DNA of 42,596 nucleotides from Opitutales bacterium (lineage in GTDB: Bacteria > Verrucomicrobiota > Verrucomicrobiia > Opitutales > UBA953). The notes beneath the pieces are model-generated. The model was not told the DNA's origin, searched no databases, and worked only from the letters and a program-made list of their open reading frames with translations. A program made the translations under genes and the position numbers. This document shows positions 24,607-33,335 of this stretch, piece after piece; position 1 is the stretch's first letter; each line of letters opens with the position of its first letter. The stretch lies in assembly GCA_024697185.1 (NCBI GenBank), contig JAILGB010000012.1, positions 1 through 42,596 of the forward strand, given 5' to 3'.

Positions 24607-25752
24607 TTATTTGGCATAAACCAATTTGCCGTCAACATAGGTGTGCGTCACCAGGAAATCGTCGCCGAGCAAGACAAAGTCCGCAGTAAAGCCCGGGGCG
24701 ATTTTGCCGAGATCGGTGTAGCCGAGGGATTGCGCCTGGTTCCAGGAAGTCGCCTTGACGATTTCCGAGAGCGGCAAGCCTGTGATCTTGCGAATATTGC
24801 GGATGCCGAGAGAATAGTTGAGCGTCGAGCCTGCGAGATTGCCGCTCATCAGACGCGCTTCGCCGTTTTTGACCATAATCGGCAAACCGCCCAAGGAAGA
24901 CGGTCCGTCCGGAAGTCCCGAACACGCGAGCGAATCGGTGATCATCATAATGCGCTCCGGCGTCAGCACTTTGAAAGCGAGCGCGAGCATATTGGGACAG
25001 AGATGCACCGTGTCACAGATCACTTCCACTTTGACTGTCGAATCAAGCAGACCGGAACCGACCAAACCGATCTCACGATGGTGCAAGGGCGACATCTGAT
25101 TGCAAAAATGTGTCAAATGCGCCAGACCTGCAGCCTTTGCCGCCTTGAACTGCGCGTTTGTTGCCGCGCTGTGTCCGGCGGAACAGCGAACGCCGAGTGC
25201 CGATGCCTTTGCGATAAAATCGACAGCGCCCTCGAGCTCAATCGCCATTGTGATGATTTTTACGGGCGCAATTTTATTGAGGTGTTCGACGATTTCATAA
25301 TCGGGATTCTTCAAAAATTCCGGATTTTGCGCGCCCGCCATTTTGGGATTGACGAAGGGGCCTTCCAAGTGGACGCCCGGGATTTTAATACCGTGCGGCT
25401 GCTTGTTGTATTCCGCGACCGCATACATTACTTTTTCGAGCGTGTCATAGCCGAGGGTGAGAGTTGTCGCGATATAGGAAGTGACACCTTCCCGCGCTTT
25501 GCATTCCGCGATTTTTTTGAGCGCGTCAACCGTGCCGTCGCAAGTATCCGCGCCGCCTGCACCATGAGAGTGGACGTCGATAAAGCCGGGCATCATCATT
25601 TTGCCGCCGGCGTCGATCGTTTCGTCCGCTGCCGGCAATTCGGCGCCGGTATCGTAAACTTGAACGAATTTGCCGTCTTCAACAAGGGCGGCGCCATTCT
25701 CAATATCAATTCCGGGGGAAATGATATGCGCATTCTTAATAAGTGTTTTCAT
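24607..25752 (-). CDS. nagA: N-acetylglucosamine-6-phosphate deacetylase
   Basis: About 381 residues. NagA deacetylates GlcNAc-6-P to glucosamine-6-P in amino-sugar catabolism and cell-wall recycling. The amidohydrolase barrel shows PGFIDVHSHGAGG (metal His pair), PGVHLEGPFVNP (metal Glu), RCSAGHSAATNAQ (His), THFCNQMSPLHHRE (His) and MMITDSLACSGLPDG (catalytic Asp). Length is typical. I chose the ATG at 25752; a TTG at 25764 is possible. It is its own transcription unit, with a strong promoter at 25783-25811 and a terminator at 24546-24590. No nagB is in the window. Together with the fucosidase and the NanM-like gene it suits a mucin-glycan diet. Confidence 0.95.
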   Translation of the reverse strand: MKTLIKNAHIISPGIDIENGAALVEDGKFVQVYDTGAELPAADETIDAGGKMMMPGFIDVHSHGAGGADTCDGTVDALKKIAECKAREGVTSYIATTLTLGYDTLEKVMYAVAEYNKQPHGIKIPGVHLEGPFVNPKMAGAQNPEFLKNPDYEIVEHLNKIAPVKIITMAIELEGAVDFIAKASALGVRCSAGHSAATNAQFKAAKAAGLAHLTHFCNQMSPLHHREIGLVGSGLLDSTVKVEVICDTVHLCPNMLALAFKVLTPERIMMITDSLACSGLPDGPSSLGGLPIMVKNGEARLMSGNLAGSTLNYSLGIRNIRKITGLPLSEIVKATSWNQAQSLGYTDLGKIAPGFTADFVLLGDDFLVTHTYVDGKLVYAK

Positions 25753-25782
25753 AAGGGTAAGCAATTGTTATTAACATAAAAA

Positions 25783-25811
25783 ATTATAATGTCCGTCACA
25801 AAAATAGACAA
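25783..25811 (-). promoter_or_regulatory. Strong sigma70-type promoter of nagA
   Basis: TTGTCT (25811-25806), 17 bp, TATAAT (25788-25783) on the minus strand. Start near 25776 leaves a 24-nt AT-rich leader without a Shine-Dalgarno site. The -35 begins just downstream of the preceding terminator. Confidence 0.7.
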
Positions 25812-25812
25812 T

Positions 25813-25843
25813 AAAAAAGCCCCGCGTTCCCGCGAGGCTTTTT
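25813..25843 (-). terminator. Terminator of the nucleotidyltransferase gene
   Basis: AAAAAGCCCCGCG (25814-25826) pairs with CGCGAGGCTTTTT (25831-25843), one mismatch, around a TTCC loop, so CGTTCCCG again spans the hairpin tip as at 10605-10620. It lies 16 bp past the stop codon. Confidence 0.88.
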
Positions 25844-25858
25844 GGAGACAAGGACAAA

Positions 25859-26764
25859 TTAGACGTTCCAAAGATTGTCGGGATATTCTCCCTTGGCGAT
25901 CAGGGCGTTGATGTTGGCTTGAACGACAGGTTTGTCTTCCTTGTAGGTGACGCCGAACCATGCGGAGTCTGTCCGCAAGACATTCACGGTCGCATTGCCT
26001 TCGTTAATCAACTGTCCGATTGTCATCGGGATAAAGCATTCCGATTTGAGCTCGGTGCCGCGTTCCTTCAAAAATTCCAAGAAAATGCGGTCGAGATGAT
26101 CGAAGAGCTTGGGTGTGCAACCCCACATGTTCATCGAAACCGGAGTGTCGCCCGGGATATCGGTCGTCGTGCCGTCTTCATTCGTGTTGCGACCGTTGTC
26201 GCCGACTTTGGCGATCTTGGTCAGCTCGGCGATCTCGACGAGATGATTGCTCGCATCGGTCTTGCAAACGCCGCGCGCGACGGTGCCGTGTTCCGAAAGC
26301 GTGTTCTTCATCAAAAATCCGACCATCGCGAAATCCGAACTCGCCGGATCGAGATCCTTGAGGTAGTTTGCGACCACCTCATAAGAATTGCGACCGTAAA
26401 AGTCGTCGGCATTGATAATGGCAAAATTTTCCTTCACGACACCCTTGGCGCACAAAATCGCGTGCGTCGTTCCCCAAGGTTTTTCACGTCCTTCGGGAAC
26501 GCTGAATCCGGCAGGAAGCTTGTCGAGCGACTGGAAAGCATAATCGACGGGAACGGGAAGCTTCTTCTTGGCGATCATTTCCTTGAAAGCCTGTTCAAAA
26601 TCGGGGCGGATAATGAACACGACTTTGCCGAAGCCGGCGCGAACTGCGTCAAACACGGAATAATCGAGGATTGTTTCTCCTGAAGGGCCCATCGGGTCCA
26701 TTTGTTTGAGGCCGCCATAACGGCTGCCCATACCTGCTGCCAAAACAAGAAGTGTAGGTTTCAT
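25859..26764 (-). CDS. Sugar-phosphate nucleotidyltransferase
   Basis: 301 residues. The N-terminal LLVLAAGMGSRYGGLKQMDPMGPSGETILDYSVFDAVRAGF is the nucleotide-binding signature (GMGSRxGGLKQ) of a nucleotidyltransferase group common in gut bacteria. VIIRPDFEQAF-type strand, FAIINADDFYGRNSYEVV (metal Asp) and a C-terminal part without a hexapeptide helix follow. The enzyme should couple a sugar-1-phosphate to a nucleoside triphosphate. In other gut bacteria relatives lie beside aminoglycoside-phosphotransferase-like or N-acetylhexosamine kinases; none is present here. The 592-residue gene ends 39 bp upstream, so both may be one unit. Sugar specificity is unknown. Confidence 0.82.
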   Translation of the reverse strand: MKPTLLVLAAGMGSRYGGLKQMDPMGPSGETILDYSVFDAVRAGFGKVVFIIRPDFEQAFKEMIAKKKLPVPVDYAFQSLDKLPAGFSVPEGREKPWGTTHAILCAKGVVKENFAIINADDFYGRNSYEVVANYLKDLDPASSDFAMVGFLMKNTLSEHGTVARGVCKTDASNHLVEIAELTKIAKVGDNGRNTNEDGTTTDIPGDTPVSMNMWGCTPKLFDHLDRIFLEFLKERGTELKSECFIPMTIGQLINEGNATVNVLRTDSAWFGVTYKEDKPVVQANINALIAKGEYPDNLWNV

Positions 26765-26803
26765 GGTTTTTAGGGGTTAATTGTTATTTTTTGAATAAAA
26801 AAA

Positions 26804-28582
26804 CTACGCGATTGTCGCAATATCCGGCTCGTAGGCGACTTCAATGGTCAGCGACTTCCCGGGAACGAGCGTCAGCGGCTCGGAACGCAAATATTCCTGA
26901 TAATAATAAATTTTTCCGATGCGCGTGCGATCCGCTTCCTGCGAGACATCGACATAAGGTTGCCACTGTCCCGCAAAATCGTCTTTCAAAACCTGGCAGC
27001 CGACATTTTTTTCACCCAGGCGGAACGCGTTCCCGCAATGCAGGGAGCTGTGGTAGAGCGCCGTCACATTGACCATGCGCATCTTGCTTAAAACACTGCG
27101 AACCTTAGGCATCAAAGTCCAACGGCCGATAATTTTGTTGCCGGAAAATTCCCACTCCACGCGCATTGAGGCGACAGAGGGAACGATTTTTTCATCGACC
27201 GTAATCAAATCCGGCTGTTCGAACGAAAGGACGAACGAGCCCGGGCGCGCGCCCATTCTCGGTTTGATGTTTTTGGCATAGTAGGAAGGCGTGAATGTCT
27301 TATCGTCGATAACAAATTCGGGAATAAACGCCGGAAGATATTTGTTGACGGGAACATCAAAGACACCCGGCATATGCGGGAACGCCAATGAGTCACAGGT
27401 GCCGCGACCGTTGTTGGAAACAATCGGAATTTGCACATACAAATTGCTCGCGGGATTGCGATAGATAATCAAGCCCTGCTCCTTGCTGCCGCGTTTGTCA
27501 AAAACCAAGAGCTTGTAAGCGGATTTTTCAAACAGTTTTGTCTTGGCGTCCGCGAGCGAGCCCCCGACTGTTTTCGCCAGACGGGACCATTGGCAGAGAT
27601 AGCGCGCCGCATCAAAATTCGCCATACGGGTCGAATGGTTGGGATCCGTATCGCGCTCACCGTCACGAATGACGATCTCTCCGCGTTCCGCATTAAAATA
27701 TGTTTCGTAAAAATACTGATAAAGCTTCATCAAAATGCCCTTATACAACGGCATTTGTTCCGCAGCGATCCAGCCGTCGCGCATCGATTGCAGGATAAAA
27801 CTGATCATATGCATTTGCCCATAGACACCGATGTTGGCGCCATAGGCGAAACCGACGCCGTCCTCTCTGACGATCTCCGGGATCAGCTTCAAATAACGGT
27901 CTGCCGGAGTGCGCAGCGAGGGGAGTTTGCGTTCCCGCAAATGGACGTTCGCGTGCAATTGCAGGCATTGGCGGATAAAAACATATTGCAAAAGGCCGTA
28001 AATGTCGAACACGCCGCCGAGCGCAGCGGGATTTTCCTCTGTCTTCGGACAAGAATCGCAATAGCCGCCACTCGAATTTTTTGAAATCCGCTCGATAAAA
28101 CGGTCGATCAAAGCCGGCGTTTCGTCTTTTTTGGAAAGCCCCAGCGAAAAACGCGTTACGCTTTTGCCGATATTGAACGCCTGTTGGAAATCGGAATAAT
28201 CGCTGCGCGTCAAAAGTTTCAAATCAATCGTTTTGCGCGTTTCCTCCGGGATCAACGCATAGGCGCGATTGCGATCTTTGGACGGACCGAAAGACAAAAG
28301 TCCCAGCGCGGCATAAGCCAAAGCGCTTTCCTTGGCGTTCGCCACCTGCATCTGAGCGTTAACACAGGCCGCTTCAAGTTTTACAATATCGACATTGTCA
28401 ATTTTTTCCTGTTGTGTCGCCCGATAAAACTCGCCCAAAGCGAAGGCGGCATGTCCGCTTTCATTTTCAAGCACCGCCTCCCCTTCCGCCGGAGAGACAC
28501 TGCCATCCTCGTTTATCGCAGCAATATTACGGCTCAAAATCGCACGAGCCATATCCATACACATCTCTGAAAAATTAATCAT
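26804..28582 (-). CDS. Uncharacterised 592-residue protein, possible alpha-toroid plus beta-sandwich
   Basis: No signal peptide, so cytoplasmic. The first 380 or so residues look alpha-helical, with paired helices and aromatic-rich motifs (ALGGVFDIYGLLQYVFIRQCLQLHANVHLRER, FAYGANIGVYGQMHMISFILQS, MRDGWIAAEQMPLYKGILMKLYQYFYETYF). The remainder looks beta-rich (LIIYRNPASNLYVQIPIVSN, MRVEWEFSGNKIIGRWTLMP). That layout recalls (alpha/alpha)6-toroid polysaccharide lyases or heparinase-like proteins, but I cannot see a definite catalytic signature, and enzymes of that type are usually exported. The adjacent nucleotidyltransferase and nagA suggest carbohydrate metabolism. Confidence 0.6.
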   Translation of the reverse strand: MINFSEMCMDMARAILSRNIAAINEDGSVSPAEGEAVLENESGHAAFALGEFYRATQQEKIDNVDIVKLEAACVNAQMQVANAKESALAYAALGLLSFGPSKDRNRAYALIPEETRKTIDLKLLTRSDYSDFQQAFNIGKSVTRFSLGLSKKDETPALIDRFIERISKNSSGGYCDSCPKTEENPAALGGVFDIYGLLQYVFIRQCLQLHANVHLRERKLPSLRTPADRYLKLIPEIVREDGVGFAYGANIGVYGQMHMISFILQSMRDGWIAAEQMPLYKGILMKLYQYFYETYFNAERGEIVIRDGERDTDPNHSTRMANFDAARYLCQWSRLAKTVGGSLADAKTKLFEKSAYKLLVFDKRGSKEQGLIIYRNPASNLYVQIPIVSNNGRGTCDSLAFPHMPGVFDVPVNKYLPAFIPEFVIDDKTFTPSYYAKNIKPRMGARPGSFVLSFEQPDLITVDEKIVPSVASMRVEWEFSGNKIIGRWTLMPKVRSVLSKMRMVNVTALYHSSLHCGNAFRLGEKNVGCQVLKDDFAGQWQPYVDVSQEADRTRIGKIYYYQEYLRSEPLTLVPGKSLTIEVAYEPDIATIA

Positions 28583-28624
28583 GCTTCTTTAATAATTTGC
28601 TTCTTAAAATGATACGCGTTCCCG

Positions 28625-28648
28625 CAAAAACGGTCAAGCGTATTGACC
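28625..28648 (-). terminator. Terminator of the SPFH gene
   Basis: GGTCAA (28632-28637) and TTGACC (28643-28648) form a 6-bp stem with a 5-nt loop, followed on the minus strand by GTTTTTG and then an octamer copy. It lies 24 bp after the stop codon. Confidence 0.7.
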
Positions 28649-28671
28649 TTGAAAATTCACAAGCCTTCCAA

Positions 28672-29499
28672 TTATTTTATCGGGAACATCGTCTGTGTCT
28701 CTTGTCCCAAAACCAATGTGTTCGGCATTTTCCCGTCCCATTTTTCAATCGCCTCAAGCAAAACGATATCCTTGTTCGCCTTGAGCGCTTCGCTCTTGAC
28801 CTTCAACGCTTCCGCTTCGCCGTTGGCGCGCGCGACCTTTTGCTCCGCCTCCGTTTTCGCCCGCTCCAAATCATAACGGGCTTTCAAACTCTCCTGATGG
28901 GCGATCTGCTTGCGTTCAATCGCGCGCTCATATTCATCCGAAAAATCAATGTTCACAAACGAAATGTCCTCAACGACCACGATCCCGTTCAGACGCTCTT
29001 GAGAGAGAGCGACCACCATTTTCCTTATCGATTCGCGACTGTCCAAAATCTCCTCCGCCTTGTAATCGGCGATTTTTTGTTTTAACGTGTCACTGATGCG
29101 CGGCAGAACCTGCGAAAAATAATTTTCGCCGATCGTCTCAAAAACGCGGCTCGCATCGGAAAACTGCAGGCGGAACAAAATATTCAGCTGCGTCTCCACC
29201 TGTTGCAAATCTTTTGAGAAACAAAGCGTTTTGTAACTGTAAGACTGCGTGCGGCAGTTCATTTTGTGGATCTGATCTACGGGATTTTTGAAATGAATCC
29301 CGGCATCCAAGGTCTCGCCTGTCACACGTCCGAAGCGCGTCGCCACGCCGATCGATCCCGTCGGCACGCATGTGACCGAATTCACAGAGAGCACAATCGC
29401 CAGCAGGATCAAAACCAAGAGGCTGATTTTAAGAGCCAGTCGCTTTTGCAAAAAATTAATAATGGAACTTTCAATATTGCTTTTCATATTTTTTTTCAT
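28672..29499 (-). CDS. SPFH/prohibitin-family membrane protein
   Basis: 275 residues. One N-terminal membrane helix (ISLLVLILLAIVLSVNSVTCV), then the SPFH domain: GSIGVATRFGRVTGETLDAGIHFKNPVDQIHKM and LNILFRLQFSDASRVFE. A long C-terminal helix rich in Ala/Glu/Lys (YERAIERKQIAHQESLKARYDLERAKTEAEQKVARANGEAEALKV) is typical of prohibitins and HflC. Such proteins form large membrane rings that modulate FtsH-type proteases or organise microdomains. Neither HflK nor FtsH is adjacent, so the single-gene prohibitin type fits better than HflC. An ATG at 29487 is an alternative start. Confidence 0.88.
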   Translation of the reverse strand: MKKNMKSNIESSIINFLQKRLALKISLLVLILLAIVLSVNSVTCVPTGSIGVATRFGRVTGETLDAGIHFKNPVDQIHKMNCRTQSYSYKTLCFSKDLQQVETQLNILFRLQFSDASRVFETIGENYFSQVLPRISDTLKQKIADYKAEEILDSRESIRKMVVALSQERLNGIVVVEDISFVNIDFSDEYERAIERKQIAHQESLKARYDLERAKTEAEQKVARANGEAEALKVKSEALKANKDIVLLEAIEKWDGKMPNTLVLGQETQTMFPIK

Positions 29500-29521
29500 T
29501 TTTCTTATTATTGGTATAAAA

Positions 29522-30199
29522 CTATTTTTTGAGCAAATTCTCCAAGTTTTCGCCTGTCGCCCGCCGAAGGGCGCGAACCGCCAGACAAAGGGCCAAGATC
29601 ATAAAGAACATACAGGGAATTACAATTACCGGCCACGACAAAGCCAGCATTTTCCCCAGTTCCACGTTAAATTGCTCCAAATCTTGCGCCGGATCCGTCA
29701 CGACGATCCAACGCGCCAGGCAAAAATTCAAAACCGCCGACAAGGCGAATGCCGCCACTGTCAAATACGAGGCTCGCTTCAAATCCGCCGAAAGCCGTTC
29801 CCGCGTTCCTCGTTCCCGACAAAGCGCCTCGATTTTTTCGATATGGAAAACTTGTCCGTTCAACAAAAAGCGTTCCGACGGGAACAAGGTGAAAAAAACG
29901 GCTATCAGCGCGGGAACGCAGGCCTCTTTGACGGCGACCCAAATCGGCGCCAGTTGAAAAAGTCCGACTCCTCCCGTCAAAAGCGTTCCCGAAAATCCCA
30001 GGACAGAAATCCAATTTGTCGTGCGACGACGCCAAAGATCGTAAAAGAAATAAGCGAACGGGAACGCCAACGACAAAAGAAGAATCTGCCAGGCCTCAAG
30101 CGCCGGCAGCCAGTCTTTCCCTTTTGACAGCAACAGCGCGGGAACGACAATATTCGCCCCGACTGATAATAAAAGATTTTCTTGTTTTTGAACTGCCAT
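29522..30199 (-). CDS. VC0807-type multi-pass membrane protein
   Basis: About 225 residues with five or six membrane segments. LSVGANIVVPALLLSKG, LLLSLAFPFAYFFYDLWRRRTTNWISVLGFSGTLLTGGVGLF and VAVKEACVPALIAVFFTLFP follow the pattern of the VC0807 family (distantly like IspA/YciB septation proteins). Function is unknown for the family. The C-terminus is basic (AVRALRRATGENLENLLKK). The start ATG overlaps the McsB-like stop codon as TGATG, so translation is probably coupled; mcsA, mcsB and this gene likely form one operon. Confidence 0.78.
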   Translation of the reverse strand: MAVQKQENLLLSVGANIVVPALLLSKGKDWLPALEAWQILLLSLAFPFAYFFYDLWRRRTTNWISVLGFSGTLLTGGVGLFQLAPIWVAVKEACVPALIAVFFTLFPSERFLLNGQVFHIEKIEALCRERGTRERLSADLKRASYLTVAAFALSAVLNFCLARWIVVTDPAQDLEQFNVELGKMLALSWPVIVIPCMFFMILALCLAVRALRRATGENLENLLKK

Positions 30200-31269
30200 C
30201 ACGACTTCCTTTTTTTCCGGGGCGGCGGCAAGCCTTCGAGCGTTTCCCTGATCAGGGTCGCCCGCTGTTCCAAACGCTGATCGGGGGCTGCAGACGGGAA
30301 CGCGCTATCGCAAAGATTGGGCGGCAGCAAGTCCAATTCCGTCTTCAAATCCTCCGGGAAATACCCGAGCCCGACGCCCAAAAGCAGCAAGGCCACGACA
30401 TTCATCGCCTGCCCGTATGAAAACATGGAGCAAAAACGCGCTTGCGCGTAACAGTCCTGGATCTTAAAAAACAAACGCTCGTCATCCGCCAATTTTTCAC
30501 GGGAACGCTCCTCCTGTCTGACGAGTTCCCCACACAATTCCGAAAATTTTCGAATCAACTCTTTAGGCGTTGTCCCCAACATTCTCGAAGTCTCAAGCGT
30601 AAAATAAGCGCCGGTCGAATCTGAATCTTTGAGACGATAGCCGCGAACACGCACACCGACAGCATTGCAGGCGTCAACAACCTGTCCCATCCGTTCCTCG
30701 ATCAAAAGCGCAGGCAAGTGCAAAAGCGCCTGCAAAGAAACCGCGTTCCCGACCATTTCGGGCGAACTTGTCAAATATCCCAAATCCGCCGTTTGGGCAA
30801 AATTCACAGTCTCCTCAATCTCAGAAACCAACCCGGACAGTTTTTCATAACGCGCCAGCCAGTCTTTTTCAGCATTGTCGTTCCCGCAGATGACAAATTG
30901 AAAATTGTCGCGGGCGTTGACATAGATCGCCGTATCCGGATTCCGGCGCGGCTCGATAACGACATCGGGGCTCCCCTTATCGTCAAAAAGGTGCAAATCC
31001 GCAAGCCTCACATAATCGTTCGGCGACAATTTTTCGTGATCGACAAAAATCCAGTTTTTTAACGGATCGCAGGACTCCAATATTTTTTTCAAGTCCTCGC
31101 CCATATTTTGTCGGGGAATTTTGTTGTCTTCCCTAAACGGGAAGCCCTCAACATCGCGGGTGATCAAAATCTGGCTCGCGACAAACGGCGCCTCGCGCAA
31201 ACGGCAAAACCTGCCTTCCGCCGTTTTAAGCAACGATTTGAAACTTGTCAGGGACTTATCGCTTCGCAT
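30199..31269 (-). CDS. mcsB: McsB-like protein, probable pseudokinase
   Basis: 356 residues aligned to protein-arginine kinase McsB: ASQILITRDVEGFPF (31-45), IYVNARDNFQFVI (115-127), GYLTSSPEMVGNAVSLQALLHLPAL (164-188), VRVRGYRLKDSDSTGAYFTLE, EERSREKL. The catalytic sites are broken. The phosphate-binding S-x-R-x-R-x-x-R motif reads SQILITR, so its first two Arg are Gln33 and Leu35. The NEEDH-x-R motif reads NARDNFQ, replacing catalytic Glu by Arg120 and the following Arg by Gln. The C-terminal RDxxRA phosphoarginine-binding motif reads RLEQRA. Phosphotransfer therefore looks impossible, though the fold seems complete. McsA overlaps upstream by 14 bp. A scaffold or sensor role is inferred. 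Confidence 0.85.
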   Translation of the reverse strand: MRSDKSLTSFKSLLKTAEGRFCRLREAPFVASQILITRDVEGFPFREDNKIPRQNMGEDLKKILESCDPLKNWIFVDHEKLSPNDYVRLADLHLFDDKGSPDVVIEPRRNPDTAIYVNARDNFQFVICGNDNAEKDWLARYEKLSGLVSEIEETVNFAQTADLGYLTSSPEMVGNAVSLQALLHLPALLIEERMGQVVDACNAVGVRVRGYRLKDSDSTGAYFTLETSRMLGTTPKELIRKFSELCGELVRQEERSREKLADDERLFFKIQDCYAQARFCSMFSYGQAMNVVALLLLGVGLGYFPEDLKTELDLLPPNLCDSAFPSAAPDQRLEQRATLIRETLEGLPPPRKKRKS

Positions 31270-31831
31270 GACCTTTTCCCCTCGGCGATTTCGGCGTTCC
31301 CGCCGGTTTTTTCGTTCCCGTCAGATTGCCGATAATTTCGCGCAGACGGATTGCCTCGTCGTAATCTTCAGCCGCCAACGCCTTATCGTAAAGCGTCTTG
31401 AATTCTTTGAGCGACTGCTTGTTTTTTGGGATTGCGGCGACGAGATGCAAATGTCGGGTCGTTCCGTGAATTGACAGCAAATCCTCTTCAATTTTTTTTG
31501 CAAACGCCTGATAACATTGCGGGCAGCCCAAACGATTTGTTTTCAAATACTCGGCAAGCGTTGTCCCGCAAATCGGGCAGCTTTCCTCATCCGAGCGACC
31601 GGCAGACACCGTCACTTCACCCGGAGCGACATCGGGAGCACCAAAAACCTCCGGCAGCTGCTGGCGATCCTGCTCCGAAAAAATCTTGCGCAACAAATCG
31701 TCCATCCCGATAGAATTCATCTTTTTGAAATAACAAACGCGACAAAGATAAATTTTTTGGGAAACTCCGTTGACGGTTTCCATCAAAACGACATCTGCGG
31801 GAGCTCCGCATTCCTGGCAACGTTCATTCAT
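31256..31831 (-). CDS. mcsA: McsA-like zinc-finger protein with UVR domain
   Basis: 191 residues. Two zinc fingers: CQECGAP with CRVC (residues 5-32), and CPICGTT with CPQCYQ (about 89-114). A UVR motif follows (LKEFKTLYDKALAAEDYDEAIRLREIIGNL, about 142-171), then a basic tail with Pro/Gly/Lys. In Firmicutes McsA activates McsB and helps deliver phosphoarginine-marked proteins to ClpCP. Here the partner kinase is degenerate while McsA looks intact. It overlaps the McsB-like gene by 14 bp. No ClpC or CtsR gene is in the window. Confidence 0.92.
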   Translation of the reverse strand: MNERCQECGAPADVVLMETVNGVSQKIYLCRVCYFKKMNSIGMDDLLRKIFSEQDRQQLPEVFGAPDVAPGEVTVSAGRSDEESCPICGTTLAEYLKTNRLGCPQCYQAFAKKIEEDLLSIHGTTRHLHLVAAIPKNKQSLKEFKTLYDKALAAEDYDEAIRLREIIGNLTGTKKPAGTPKSPRGKGHAKR

Positions 31832-31863
31832 CTTTTAAGATTTCTCCCGATATTGTTCCCGCG

Positions 31864-33258
31864 CTACAAACGGCAATCGACAAGCCGTCCGGCCACGGCT
31901 GCGGCAGCCACCATCGTCGGCGACATCAAAACGGTCCGTCCGGTCGGAGAGCCCTGTCTGCCCTTGAAATTGCGATTTGACGACGATGCACAAATCTGAT
32001 CCCCTTCGAGTTTGTCGGGATTCATCGCCAAGCACATCGAACAACCCGCCAGACGCCATTCGAATCCCGCGTCGATAAAGATCTTGTCGATCCCGCGTTC
32101 AATGCATTGGCGGGCGACGACTTGAGAACCCGGAGCGGCAATCGCTTTGACGCCCGGAGCGACATGACGGCCTTTCAAATAGCTTGCAGCCGCTTCAAAA
32201 TCCGAAAGTCTGCCGTTGGTGCAAGAACCGATAAACGCGACATCTATCGCCGTTCCCGCAATCGGCGTTCCCGCGGGGAAACGCGTATAGGCATAAGCTT
32301 CCCTCGCAATCGCCGCCTCTTCGTCCGTCATCGTCTCCGGGAGCGGGAACGTTCCCGTAATCGGCGCGTTTTGCGCCGGCGTAATCCCCCAAGTCACCGT
32401 CGGCGCAATCGTCGCCGCATCAACATTGACAATGTCGTCATAAACGCAGTCGGGATCGCTCGCGTAAGAACGCCAACGCGCGACAGCCGCTTCCCATTTG
32501 TCCGCCGACGGCGCATAGGGACGGCCTTTGAGATAGGCAAAAGTCGTTTCGTCCGGATTGACATAACCGACGCGCGCACCGCCCTCAATCGCCATATTGC
32601 AAACCGTCATGCGCTCTTCCATCGAAAAGCGGTCAAAAACCTCGCCGCCGTATTCGTAAGCGAAACCGATACCGCCGGCAACACCCAGCAGGCGGATCAA
32701 ATGCAAAGCGACATCCTTTGCCGTCACTCCCGTTCCCAAACGACCGTTAACATTGATCCGGCGAACTTTCAACGGGCTGAAGCCGAGCGTCTGCGTCGCC
32801 AAAACATCGCGAACCTGCGTCGTGCCGATCCCAAACGACACCGCGCCGAAAGCACCGTGTGTCGCCGTATGCGAATCGCCGCAACAAATCGTCTGTCCGG
32901 GCTGCGTAATGCCCTGCTCCGGTCCCACCACGTGAACAATCCCCTGACAACCGCTGCGCGTGTCAAAAAATTTAATCCCATTTTCCTGACAATTTTTTCG
33001 CAACTCGCTCAACATCGCCTGCGCGACTTCATCTTTGAAAGGTTCGACCGTCGATGTCGTCGGGATCACATGGTCCACGTTCGCAAAAGTCCGCTCCGGA
33101 TGGGCGACCTTCAATCCCAAATCACGCAACATGCCGAACGCTTGCGGCGATGTCACTTCATGAATATAGTGCGTTTCAATAAAAAGCTGCGTCCGACCGC
33201 TCGGCAAAACTGTCACCGTATGCGCGTCCCAGACTTTTTGAAATAATGTTTTACCCAT
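31864..33258 (-). CDS. leuC: 3-isopropylmalate dehydratase large subunit
   Basis: About 464 residues, starting [15 protein letters not shown] at 33258. LeuC isomerises isopropylmalate in leucine synthesis with a [4Fe-4S] aconitase-type cluster. Visible: [77 protein letters not shown] and [17 protein letters not shown] with the cluster Cys residues. The order and length match bacterial LeuC. leuD, leuB and leuA are not adjacent, unlike the usual operon. One octamer pair inside the gene forms a 14-bp palindrome (32344-32357). Confidence 0.95.
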   Translation of the reverse strand: MGKTLFQKVWDAHTVTVLPSGRTQLFIETHYIHEVTSPQAFGMLRDLGLKVAHPERTFANVDHVIPTTSTVEPFKDEVAQAMLSELRKNCQENGIKFFDTRSGCQGIVHVVGPEQGITQPGQTICCGDSHTATHGAFGAVSFGIGTTQVRDVLATQTLGFSPLKVRRINVNGRLGTGVTAKDVALHLIRLLGVAGGIGFAYEYGGEVFDRFSMEERMTVCNMAIEGGARVGYVNPDETTFAYLKGRPYAPSADKWEAAVARWRSYASDPDCVYDDIVNVDAATIAPTVTWGITPAQNAPITGTFPLPETMTDEEAAIAREAYAYTRFPAGTPIAGTAIDVAFIGSCTNGRLSDFEAAASYLKGRHVAPGVKAIAAPGSQVVARQCIERGIDKIFIDAGFEWRLAGCSMCLAMNPDKLEGDQICASSSNRNFKGRQGSPTGRTVLMSPTMVAAAAVAGRLVDCRL

Positions 33259-33335
33259 ACCCAACCATTATAAATTGGCGGGCAAAAATTGACAAACGCA
33301 AAGCGTTCCCGAAAAGCGGACGTTCCCGAAAAAAA

